From the NCBI GenBank assembly GCA_036245525.1, contig BTPG01000007.1:167428148-167492147 (forward strand): a DNA stretch of 64,000 nucleotides, given 5' to 3'. The translations under genes and the position numbers were made by a program. A model generated the notes under the pieces. It was not told where the DNA came from. It saw only the letters and a program-made list of their open reading frames with translations, and did not search any database. This DNA is from Semisulcospira habei. Its lineage: Eukaryota; Mollusca; Gastropoda; Semisulcospiridae. Numbering within the stretch: the first letter of the stretch is position 1; every line of letters starts with the position of its first letter. Of the stretch, positions 1 through 10,680 are shown piece by piece.

Positions 1-1436
1 GACAGTAAGTAAAGGGATGGCTTCTGCACTAACAAAATCCATGTTTTCTCAAATTCAAAATTAATCAGTTTTCACACATGTGAAACTCCCTTGACCTTTA
101 CGAGTCAACTAAATTAGGATTAATAGAAAGGTCTTATCAGCTACCATATGCTAAATTTGATTGAAAAGTTTGCAAAAATGTTGGCAACAACAATTATTGG
201 CATTTTAGACACATTTGTCGACGACCCTTGACCTTTTCTGAGGGGTCATCCAAATAAGTATGCATAGATAGGTCTTACCATCAGGTACAGTATCTCTGTA
301 GCAAGTTTGGGTTTGAAGTTGTGAACCTTCTTCTTCTTGAGCGCTGTCACACTTGTAGTTTGGTGAAGTTGTGAATAGTATTTGAGAAAAAAAAACATCT
401 TTTGTCAAAATATGGCGATTTTGGACCCATTTCTTCAGCTCTTGTGACCCTTGACCTTTCCGAGGGATCAACCAAATTATTATGCATAGAAAGGGCTTAC
501 CTTCAGGTTTTTTTTTTTTAAATCAAGTTTGGGTTTGAAGTTGTGAATAGTATTTGAGAGAAAAAAACATCTTTTGTAAAAATATCACTATTTTGGACCT
601 ATTCCCTGAGCTAGTGACCCTTGACCTTTCAGAGGGATCAACCAAATTTGTGTGCATATAAAGGTCTTACCACCAGGTATCTATGTACCAAGTTTGGGTT
701 TGAAGTTGAGAACAGTATTTGAGGAATGTCCAAAAATAGCTATTTTTGATATTTCCTGATCCCCTGTGACCTTTACCTTTTGTGAGAGGTCACTGAAATT
801 GGTATGTTCAGAAAGGTCTTGCCACAAAGTATCCTTGGGCCAAGTTTGAAGACCAAGACTGTAGCTTGAATAGTCTCCAAGAAAATGCCAACGTTAAAGT
901 TACAGATGACCACCGACCCAGAACATAACTCACTTTTGTTTCACACGGGAGCCAATAGCCCCCCCCCCCCCCCCCCCTCTCCCATTTGCCAATCTCTTGT
1001 GACCCATGAACTTGTCTCATGTCTTGTCATCAATATTACTTATCAGTATGGCTAAGTAGGTCTTACCATCAAGTATAACTATAAGAGTTAGGGTTTTAAT
1101 TGTTAAATTCTTACAATATGGCTCTTTTGTGTGGTATTCCGGAAAACAAATTGTCAAATATGACTATTTTTAACCTATTTCCTGATCTCTCGTGACCCTT
1201 GATTATTGATATTTCTGACAGGTCACCCAAATTAGCATTCAAAGGAAGATCTAACCATCAAGAATCTTTTCTAGCTTTTGGGCTTTGACCCTGATGAGGT
1301 CACTGATGGCAGTAAGTGTCCTTGAGCCACGTTTGATGATTTTGAGCAATGACAACACTAATGCTTACCATGAATGAAGGATAAGATGACCACTGACCCA
1401 TCACAAGACTCACTTTTTCTTTCACACGTGAACCAA
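1..1436 (-). repeat. Dispersed ~1 kb repeat rich in TGACCT half-sites, copy A
   Basis: This is a degenerate internally repeated element. Blocks of roughly 130-190 bp each contain a 'rapid' pattern: TTTGGGTTTGAAGTTGTGAA, then a line such as CTATTTTTGACC, then TGACCCTTGACCTTT and a CAAATTAGTATGCATAG-like stretch. The same block order occurs at 38.4-39.4 kb, and reversed at 11.3-12.3 and 21.3-22.3 kb. The left end is cut by the window edge. The right end carries the terminal-like TTTCACACGTGA near 1,420. A C-run lies at about 960-977. No protein is supported; the short ORFs here are by-products of the repeat. Confidence 0.8.
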
Positions 1437-1614
1437 TAAATTATAAAAACATAATTTTGCCTCTAATAACTCTCAACAAAAACATATAAGAAAACATGTT
1501 CAGAATTCAGTTGTATGCTAAATACTTCTTTTCTCAACAGCGTAATTTGCACCAATAAAAAGCAATGCACACAAGAATACGAAACACAAAGTTGTCATGC
1601 TACTCCAAAATTAC

Positions 1615-1978
1615 CTGACCCACTGGAATGTCTCGAGACACTGGATTTTCCTGATGCACTACTGGCTGTAGAGGACCCTGAAGAAACAGAATCTGACCTT
1701 TCCCTGCCACTTTTCCTGTCATCATTGCCACTATCAGACCCAGACCCTGTAAAGCTTCCATCATCTTCACCATCTTTAGAAGATTCTGATCGGCGTTTTG
1801 CACTAGAGGCTGATGAGGATCTACGAATGTCTGAAGGAGAAAACTGCTGCACTGTACACTCTTCTGTACTTTGCCCTGTGTGAAGTTTGTCAGCACTGCT
1901 TGATAAAACATCATCACCCATCATCTTTTCAAATGATTCCCACTCAGCCTCTAACTGTGTCATTGCTGAGTTTGAAAC
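1615..1978 (-). CDS. Internal exon of an unidentified acidic/serine-rich protein
   Basis: I see a 364-nt exon with a good acceptor (TTTTTTTGTTGCAG, reading minus) and the donor CAG|GTAATT. The frame opens at phase 0 with VSNSAMTQLEAEWESFEKMM, then runs into a long Ser/Gly/Asp/Lys-rich stretch of low complexity (for example SGSDSGNDDRKSGRERSDS). It leaves at phase 1. The phase matches the exon at 8,805-8,870, so both are probably one gene, with this as exon 2 or a later exon. Such composition is typical of intrinsically disordered nuclear or RNA-processing proteins, but I do not recognise the family. Downstream exons lie outside the window to the left. Confidence 0.6.
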
Positions 1979-2702
1979 CTGCAACAAAAAAAATAACACA
2001 AATTCATAATGACTGTGACTGATACTATTACTAGTGATCAAGGTTCAAAATACCTTTTAAAAGTACAGGGTTCTTCGGGCCCCATGTTAGTAAAAGTAGG
2101 GGGCCCCACAGGAAAGTATGAGTCTCATGAATAGTTGCATGATTTACGGACAAGACAACAAAACATAGGAACTCCCTTCTGAGGGAGGAGGCGGGTTTAG
2201 CTAAAAAAAAGAATAGGGAGCGCCGCAGTGCCGGGACGGTCGTCGAATCGCACGTGTTGACAGCCATGGGTGTTTTGTTTTGGGCTCGGTGGTCCCGATT
2301 TCATCCCGGCTGCGTAAACATAGCAGCATAGAGGCAACACTAGCCACCAACATACATATAGTACATGTAGCTTCTCACAAGCCCCCGCACTCAGCGCGGA
2401 ACTCGTGAAGATTTATGCCTCTTGGGGAGTTTTGTCGTTGGTTATGGGCGAACATTGCTAGGCAGTGAATGCCATCCGTCTGATGCCAACAAGAATATAT
2501 TTATCCTCGTGAAAGTATGCGGTAACGGTGGAATGAATGTTTCTTGATAGGGTCATTTGTCTCTGTGCACATCAGACGGAACAGAGAACCTTCTGCCATA
2601 CCATCTGACGGCAGTTCCGATGAAAGCGGCCTTCAAGGCTGGTTAAAGCTTTGTACTGTCCCCAGCCCTCAACCAAATAATAACCCTATCCAAGCCCATT
2701 TT

Positions 2703-4056
2703 AGTATATATTTTAATTTGTAACCTGGCTTTTAAATTTCTGCCCGTATAATAATGTGCCTCAGCAGATCCAAGTATATTCCGTAGTGAACCCGAATCTG
2801 TCTTTAACAGACCGATAGAGGGCGTGAAAGTGTGTTCATTTATATGGTCATTGATGTACGGTTACTGAAAAACAAAAGAAACGGCTGAAACTCACTGCAA
2901 CTCACTGAATAAGCACATCTCCCTTCACCCTCCCCCACTCAGCCTGGAAATTAAAATTGTGTGAACTGAAAAAGCAAAACTTAGGCACAGGTTCTCATGA
3001 GTCACGATCCTGTAACTTGCATGACGGACTTCTGAGGATCTATGCCTTTTCTCATCTGTAGAAAGGGCCACTATCACACTGAATTAGATACACTCACTGA
3101 TACGGTCCTTCTGTCAGTCTGGAATAAACATAGATCCTCATGGCGCCCGCAGATGCAAAAACTAATGAGAATCATGCTCTTGCCTGGCTCTATCATTACG
3201 CTGGTCCTTACATACAAGAAGCTACGCGAGCTGATTCACTGACTGACTTCCATAGTTGACAGCAATTATAAACAAACCACTTGGCTGAAAAAAAAAAAAG
3301 GAGAGAAACAGAATAGATAGAGCTCACATTTTTCCATCGAATGAAAATGATTAGGCTTTTTGGAGAACTGTGTCAGTATATATTTTAAATTTGTAACCTG
3401 GCTTTTTTAAATTTCGGAGTTTTCAGAATTATATGTGCCTCAGCAGATTCAAGTATATTCCGTAGTGAACCCGACTGTCTTTACCAGAACAAAAGAGGGG
3501 GGGGGGGGGGGGAGAAGTGTGTTCATTTATAATATGGTCATTGATGTACGGTTACTGAAAAGCAAAAGAAACGGCTGAAACTCACTGCAAACCACAACAG
3601 CGCATCTCTCTCCCTTTCCCCCACTCAGCCTGGAAATTAAAATTGTGTGAACTGAAAAAGCAAAACTTAGGCACAGATTCTCATGGGTCACGTTCCTGTA
3701 ACTTGCGTGGCGGAAACTTGAGGATCTATGCCTTTTCTCATCTGTAGAAAGGACCACTATCACACTGTCCGAGATACACTCAATGATAAACACCTCCTGT
3801 CTGGAATAAACATAGATCCTCATGGCGCCCGCAGATACGAAAGCTCATGAGAATCCTGACTCTTGCCTGCCTCTATCATTATGCTGGTCCTTACATACAA
3901 GAAGCTGCGCGAGCTGATTCATTGACTGCCTTCCATAGTGTATTAGACGCGATGACAGCAATTATAAATAAACTGCTCGGCTGAAAAAAGGGGACCGAAA
4001 CCGAGAAGAGCGCGCGCTCACATTCCATCGAATCAAAATGATTAGGCTTTTCGGAG
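2703..4056. repeat. Direct tandem duplication, 672-bp unit, two copies
   Basis: The block from 2,703 to 3,374 is repeated from 3,375 to 4,056 with scattered substitutions and small indels. Landmarks shared at an offset of about 672 bp are GTAACCTGGCTTTTAAATTT, CCTCAGCAGATCCAAGTATA and ATGTACGGTTACTGAAAA. Each unit also holds a degenerate piece of the GAGGATCTATGCCTTTT hairpin family. A G-run at 3,497-3,514 distinguishes unit 2. No coding sequence is supported in it. Confidence 0.75.
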
Positions 4057-4354
4057 TCTGAGTTAGAACCACTGAGCTGGTTAGTATTCAGCTCAGTGGT
4101 TAGAACTGAGAGTGAACGTATCGCGCTAGACCGCTATGCAGCAAAGAGGTTGATGCAATGTGTACCATACTAAAAATAGCCAGCCACATGTTTGGTGAAA
4201 AGTTTACAACCTGTGTCGGGCTCGCGCTGAGTACCGCTGGTTTGAGACAAAGCCGTAGGTCTGAAAAGAAGAGTGTATGTCGGGCCTCATGGACATGAAA
4301 GTAGAGGGCCCGAGACCAAAGTACGGGGCTTTTTGTCCCGGCCCTCGTTATTTC

Positions 4355-4749
4355 GATTGATTGATTGATTGATTGTACATTGCTTAACGTCCCGACAGCA
4401 ACAAGGCTTTCTCAGGACGTGCCTGCACTGCTTGTGAAAAAAAAAATAAACAGAACATTGAATGTATGTCGCCAGCCGGTCAAATACATTAAATAAACCT
4501 AACACATGGGGCCTAAATAAAGCTAAGACCATTTAGCAACACACATCCAATATCAAGAGCTACAGGCAGTGCAGACAGTAGGGAGAGTTTTAAAAAGGCA
4601 AATACAGGTGAATGGACCAAGGGTAGACAGAAACACATGCCCCAGAATAGAGAGAAAAACTCACCCTGTGGGGCTGACCAGGGTGACCCTGGGAACTAAA
4701 AAGTACCTAACCCCACCCAAGTCCCCCAGGGCAGACCCGGGTGGGGGTC
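4355..4749 (-). repeat. SINE-like element with a tetranucleotide tail, copy 1
   Basis: This ~395-bp sequence is the reverse complement of the one at 20,281-20,642. On the minus strand it starts near the CCCACCCGGGTCTGCCCTGG end and finishes at CGTTAAGCAATGTACAATC, followed by a (CAAT)n tail that appears here as GATTGATTGATT. A short element with a simple-repeat 3' tail suggests a non-autonomous retroposon. I see no clear Pol III A and B boxes, so the SINE label is an inference. Confidence 0.65.
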
Positions 4750-5847
4750 GTTATTTCGAACCCTGGTGATACTGAACTGTACTGAATCAGCACAAGACAA
4801 TTTTTGCCAGAGCAAACACAATAAGGTGCACGTGAAACAAGCACCTTTGCTTCTTCCTGAGCTTAAAAAACAAAAATCAGCACCGACGATCTTTGAAATC
4901 ATTTCCGTATGGATCTATTCCGGTAAAATTAAACAACCTTGGGCTTAGTTGGTGGGCTACATGGGTTTGAAAATCAAACGTCCAGTCCAACAACTTGAAC
5001 AAATGCTGAACAACAAACAAATAACAATAATAAGTATTTATATGACTATGCACCAAAAGGTGCGCAAGAAGTTAGTGACCTCTTTTGACGGAAAATAAAA
5101 ACTGTAAAAAAAAAGGGTATGTGTTGATGTTGACATGTGAAATGTGTGTGTGAATGACGGAAGATACGGCGGAAATAACTGCTGCACCTAACAAGCGGCA
5201 GATACTAAAACGTCACAGCAAAAATTCAGCCGTGGAAAACGGACATCGACATGCCATTCGACTTCGTCGATGATGCGTGCAAAAGCAACGTCAACAAACC
5301 TGGTGCTGATCACGTTTATGTGTTCAGGGAACATTGTTTTAATTATCCACGTGTCCACAAAACTTGAGCCCCCTTGTTTTTATTGCTGTTACAAATATCT
5401 GTCGCCGGACGTCAGGTTTGTCGCAATAGCAGTACTGTAGTTTCTGTGTTCATTCTGACAGCGACAAAGCACGCTGATTTCACCGGATATGATGTAGATA
5501 CTTCGTTTTACTTTCGTAGTGTCTTTCATCGGCTTTGACAATACTTTTATGTCAAAGTTTTCTAAACTGGCAAACAATTTGTGAATGGACCAATTGTTGC
5601 CGGAAGATCTGACGTTCGACTATTTGCCATAGTTCTAAGAAAAAACTTTTTCATTTTCTCAAAAACCATTAAGTTATTGTCTTCTTTAACAGGCACATTA
5701 CCTGTACTAATACTACTATGTACATAATAAAAAAGCATTTTGTGATACTTCATCTCATAATTTTTTTTTTTAACCACGTCCTTTTACTGTGTGTACCTTT
5801 TGGCACTATATATTATAGCGCTTAATCTTAATCAAAAGCTCTAAAAG
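4750..5847. other. Intergenic or intronic stretch with no recognised feature
   Basis: AT-rich sequence. If the exons at 1,615-1,978 and 8,805-8,870 belong to one gene, this lies inside its intron. I see no convincing exon, repeat or RNA gene here. Confidence 0.5.
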
Positions 5848-7226
5848 TCTAGAGCAGACCAACTTGACAGATGGGCCGAGTATTTTGAAGAGTTACTGAA
5901 CAGACCTAGCCCACCCGACCCCCCAGACATCAGAGACCGACCTACCCATCAGCTGTGACAGACCCAGCTGGGAAGAGATCAGAAGAACAGTGGCATTTTT
6001 GAAGAACGGCAAAGCAGCAGGCCCAGATGGCATCCCAGCGGAGTCTCTGAAAGCAGACCTAGAGACAACAGTGGAGATGCTGTACCCACTGTTTGGAAAG
6101 ATCTGGGAAGAGGAGGTGATGCCGGCTGACTGGAAGGAGGGGTACCTAATCAAGCTTCCCAAGAAAGGCGACCTCAGCAAGTGTTCCAACTACAGAGGAA
6201 TCACCTTGCTGTCAGTACCAGGAAAGGTCTTCAACAGGATCATCCTGGAGAGAATGAAGAGCTCCGTTGACCCCCAGCTGAGAGACCAGCAAGCAGGATT
6301 CAGGAAGAACCGATCATGCACAGACCAGATCGCCACTCTCCGCATCATCGTGGAACAGTCTCTGGAGTGGAGCTCCCCGCTGTACGTCAACTTTGTGGAT
6401 TATGAGAAAGCATTTGACAGTGTGGACCGAGAGACTCTGTGGAAACTCCTACGACACTACGGTGTACCCACAAAGCTCGTCTGCCTGATCAAGAGCAGCT
6501 ACGATGGCTGACATCTCATCCCAAGTGGGCCTCACCATTCACAAACAGAAAACCAAGACAATGAGGCTGAACGCAACCAGGGAAGAACCAGTCTTGCTTG
6601 CTGGCACCCCGTTGGGAGGAGGTGGAGTCCTTCACCTATCTCGGGAGCATCATAGACAAAAAAGGCGGCACTGACGCAGATGTCAGAGCACGAATCGGTA
6701 AAGCCAGAGCAGCCTTTCTCCAGTTGAAAAAAGTGTGGAGTTCCAGAGAGCTGTCACAACACACCAAAGTCCGGATTTTCAACTCCAATGTAAAAGCAGT
6801 TCTCCTATATGGAGCAGAGACTTGGAGATTGACAAAAACCACAGTCAACAGAGCACAGACCTTCATGAACAGTTGCCTTAGAAGAATTTTGAAAATCCAC
6901 TGGCCAGAGAAGATCAGCAACGTCAGAGTCTGGGAGAGAACAGAGCAGATAACAGCAGAGAATGAAATTGGGCGAAGAAGATGGGGATGGATCGGTCACA
7001 GTCTGAGAAAGCCAGCTTCCAGTATCAGTAGGCAGGCATTGTCATGGAACCCCCAGGCCAGGGAAAGAGGAAAAGAGGTAGGCCGAGAAACTCCTGGCGT
7101 CGAGACCTCCAAGCAGACATCAAGAGACTGGGAACCACCTGGAGTAGAATCGAAGCACAGGACAGGAGTTGCTGGAGGTCTCTCGCTGACGGCCTATACC
7201 CGGGTAGGGGTGACAGGCGTAAGTAA
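5848..7226 (+). pseudogene. Broken LINE reverse-transcriptase fragment with its core deleted
   Basis: The translation in pieces shows a non-LTR retrotransposon ORF2: RWAEYFEELLNRP near the start, then GKAAGPDGIPAESLK, LIKLPKKGDLSKCSNYRGIT, QAGFRKNRSCTDQI and DYEKAFDSVDRETLW. These are reverse-transcriptase motifs up to about 6,510. The sequence then jumps to TYLGSIIDKKGG and LYGAETWRLTK, which lie after the catalytic domain. The segment that should carry the YADD/FADD active site is absent, so there is an internal deletion near 6,510. There are also frame changes near 5,935 and 7,040. It ends with a C-terminal RGRPRNSWRRDL-type tail at 7,226. It is dead and differs in sequence from the copies at 41.5 and 54.8 kb. 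Confidence 0.85.
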
Positions 7227-8804
7227 AGTATGTTCACTTGCTGATGATTTTAATTTACTCACTGGAAAAAGTGGAATAAACTTGTAACTTTTATGCTTGA
7301 AATTTTCAATGTTATGCACAAAAAATGTCTTGCACCTTATTCGGGCGGTGTACGAGGACTGGTTCCCTCACATCGAAAAATAGCTTTCGAAAAACACTTC
7401 TACAAAAATGTCTCCATCCTAAGGACAAATATTGTTGCCATGCATAAACTATATGATATGGCATTAGTACTTTCGTTTCGTACCTGCAAACCATGTTACT
7501 CTTTTGACGAGCTACTTACCTCTGCAGAAATTGCGAAAAGCTGCTAGACTAAGAGTTAAAATAATGCACTCAGCCTGTACACAGATGAAATTTATTTGAA
7601 TATTTGTCTTATTTTTACAGGCGCAGACTGTTTAGCACATCATGTTTTATCACGTAAATTACATCAGATAGCTGTATGCAGTTTGTTCTTCATATCTGTT
7701 TTGTTTGTTAAATATTGTGCTTGAAACTGGGGGAAAGGCTTTGTGTTTGTGGCTTCTGATAACTATCCCGGAGACATCTGCTGCAATCCTGATGTTCGAC
7801 ATAAGTTACAAGTTCTGGCTCTGACTGCCAATAAATATATTTGGGCAGCAAAGATGACTCTCATTGTGCTCTTCTGTGTGAATGTATTCCTGTGAGTGGT
7901 ATATATAACACAACAAAGTGTTTTTCTTGCTTGTACTAGGATATTTTAAAAATTGAATATGGTCGGATGTCAGGTATTGCAACACAAATCATGTTCAGGG
8001 ATTAGAACATTCTAAGCCAAAGAGCAGTAATTGTTTGGATAGGTCAATTGTGACCACTACTTATTATTTTAACTGTTTGGAAACAGACTTGTGTTTTTTA
8101 TCCCACCAATTTAGAGGCACCATGTCGCAATACCTGATGTCCGACATATCCAGACTTAAAATTTTTAATGGCCATTTTCTCAAAAACCATTTCAGATATT
8201 ATCTTTTTCTTTTACAAACACATAACCAATACAGTGTACATCACCCAAATACACTTTCTGGCACTTTATGTCAAACTTTGATTTTCAACCCAGTTGTCCT
8301 CTTTGTGAGAGCACCTTTTGGCACTTACTACACTTAGTCATATGCACATAAACAAAACACAATACCCGAACACACCACTTTTACAATGTATCAATTCCAA
8401 CAACTTCACTTGATACAAAACAATCACAAGCAACATCAGAATGGTGGTTCATCATGCAGGCATGGGAATTGCCAAAGCTAAAAGTAAAAACAGCTGAAAC
8501 TAGGGGGTTCCGGGGGCATCCCCCCAGGAAAAAACAAAACAAGCGATGAAAATCTGTGCAGTCTGAGCATATTTTTGGAGGAATGTGAAATTATTTTCCG
8601 CGGATCCGAGGACAATTCCCATGCCTGAATTCATGGGAAAGACATTAATTTGATTAATTTAGACATTCGTATTCAACTTCTTCCGGCCATGAGACTGAAT
8701 CAGTGAAAGTCGGGCTCAGTATATTCACATAAAAAGTTAAACAGAACAACACATGTATTAAGGACAACTCTCTACACTCAATACAATATATTCGTGGCAC
8801 TAAC
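7227..8804. other. Unassigned AT-rich region
   Basis: This lies between the LINE fragment and the first exon of the minus-strand gene. An 84-codon ORF at 7,293-7,547 has no recognisable motif and may be repeat-derived. No exon with convincing splice sites was found. Confidence 0.4.
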
Positions 8805-8870
8805 CTTGTCATAAGAATCCGTTGTAGGTGTATTGGAACCGTCGTCAGCATAATTTGCGAGCAAGTCCAT
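8805..8870 (-). CDS. First coding exon of the unidentified minus-strand gene
   Basis: The ATG at 8,870-8,868 opens 22 codons, MDLLANYADDGSNTPTTDSY followed by DK. They are followed exactly by the donor AAG|GTTAGT (exon end 8,805, phase 0). A short acidic start of the 'LLANYADD' type is seen at the N-termini of several nuclear proteins, but that alone does not identify the family. The phase agrees with the exon at 1,615-1,978. The start lies head to head with AACS. Confidence 0.55.
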
Positions 8871-9244
8871 CTTGACAAAAATGGCGTCGACGTTGTAAGA
8901 TGTAACCCGGATGACCCTAAAAATAATTTTCAAAGCCCGGATGAAGTAGGCCTTACCGCGAGATTGGAAGTCTCATACGAATCCGAAGTGTGCATATATC
9001 TTCAAGAAATAGTTTGTTTTGCAAAACATAAACACACTGAAATAAAAATTTAAACCTAATAAAGTTGTGTAAAATCTAAATGAACCAGTCTCAATTTAAA
9101 TAAGCATTTGGAGAACTATGTCTTTTCGCGCAATGACTTCCCGCATGACTGTTAGTCGGTTACCACGCGTTTGTTGTTGCTGGGAAGAAGATCGTACGAT
9201 CGCACCACTTGGCCGCCCTTTTCGAGGTAACGAAAGCAGCAAAG
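8871..9244. promoter_or_regulatory. Probable shared promoter between two divergent genes
   Basis: Only 374 bp separate the minus-strand start codon (8,870) from the AACS start codon (9,245). That spacing is typical of bidirectional promoters. No TATA box is obvious at either expected position. 5' UTRs must also fit here, or further exons lie upstream. This is an inference from geometry, not from recognised binding sites. Confidence 0.4.
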
Positions 9245-9359
9245 ATGGATTCCGCAAGCGCAGGCAGTACACACATAATGTGGGAACCCGATCCAAAACA
9301 GGACACAAATATGGACAAATTACGGATTATTATAAACAATACATACAACGTTCAGCTCG
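9245..9359 (+). CDS. AACS: AACS exon 1
   Basis: The start codon is followed by 38 codons including [19 protein letters not shown], the conserved N-terminal MWEPD segment. Donor CTCG|GTGAGT, phase 1. A longer overlapping frame from 9,118 is out of frame with the protein. Confidence 0.93.
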
Positions 9360-9665
9360 GTGAGTAAATAGAAAACGTCGTCTGCTACGTGGAATGCATA
9401 CAGTCGTAGGCCTACTTGACAAAAAGAGTTACTCTTGTTTTGGGATTTCTATGCATTATGCCGACCGACCTGACGTAAATGTCGCTCATCAAGAGAAGAC
9501 ATTTAGTTCCTGACAGCTTGATGAATGTCTGTGTTGTAATGTTGGCTAGTACTAGTAGTCTACCGTGTGCAACAGATCAAGTTTCAGGATCCAGAAATGC
9601 TGTTCAGGTTCTACAAGCTTGCTGTGCACAATAGTTACTTATAATATCATGTTATGCTTAAATCC

Positions 9666-9738
<73 letters not shown>

Positions 9739-10045
9739 ACACACTTTGACCATACATACTTTCCAACAGTTAAAGGACAGAAACATTTGTACCCATTATG
9801 TGTAATAAAGCATCATTTCATTTTCCCCCCACCTTCCAAGAAACATACCAGGAATTTCATCGGTGGTCGTGTGACAATTATGACAAGTTCTGGGAGGAAG
9901 TGTGGAAGTTTGCTGATGTCGTTCACTCTCAGCCATATGACCAGGTCAGCATGTAATATACTACGCTACACACACCGTTTAGCTCTACTAGTACTATTAT
10001 AAAAATACTAGAATACATGATAATGATAAAGATCATAATGTTGAT

Positions 10046-10082
<37 letters not shown>

Positions 10083-10583
10083 AACAAAACCACAGTGTAT
10101 TACACAGGCTCTTTTTATGCAATTGAAAATATATGTTATCCCTAAATCGAGGACTAAGTCCCCAGTGCAAAAAAAGGCCAGTTTGACATTCGCTGCCTGT
10201 GCACAGTCGTGTGTGGGCTAGTGTCAGCAGAAAGCAGCCCGAAGACCTTTGCACACTGGATATGGCCACAAGCATCCTGCAGTTCAGTCAGCACATTCGA
10301 TCTTTCTCAAAAAGCATATTATGATATATATATTTTTGTGAGCCCCTTCAGCCTTCAGTGATCATGAGAATTATTATTAAAAATCATGACCTTATTTACA
10401 TCTCCTCCATAGTACTCTGTACAACAGACTCGTGTCTGTTCCCTACGTTAGCAGGATTTGCTATCACATCAATCAAGCAAAACATTTCATGTCTTTCTGC
10501 TTTTGTCAGGGGAAGCAATCTGATTTAGGAATAACATCTGCAGGTTCAAAGTACACCTGTGGGATGAGCCTAACACACACACT

Positions 10584-10680
<97 letters not shown>

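Noticed and set aside
9118..9363. Earlier in-frame start for AACS
   Set aside because: The 81-codon ORF from 9,118 is in a different frame from the conserved MWEPD segment.
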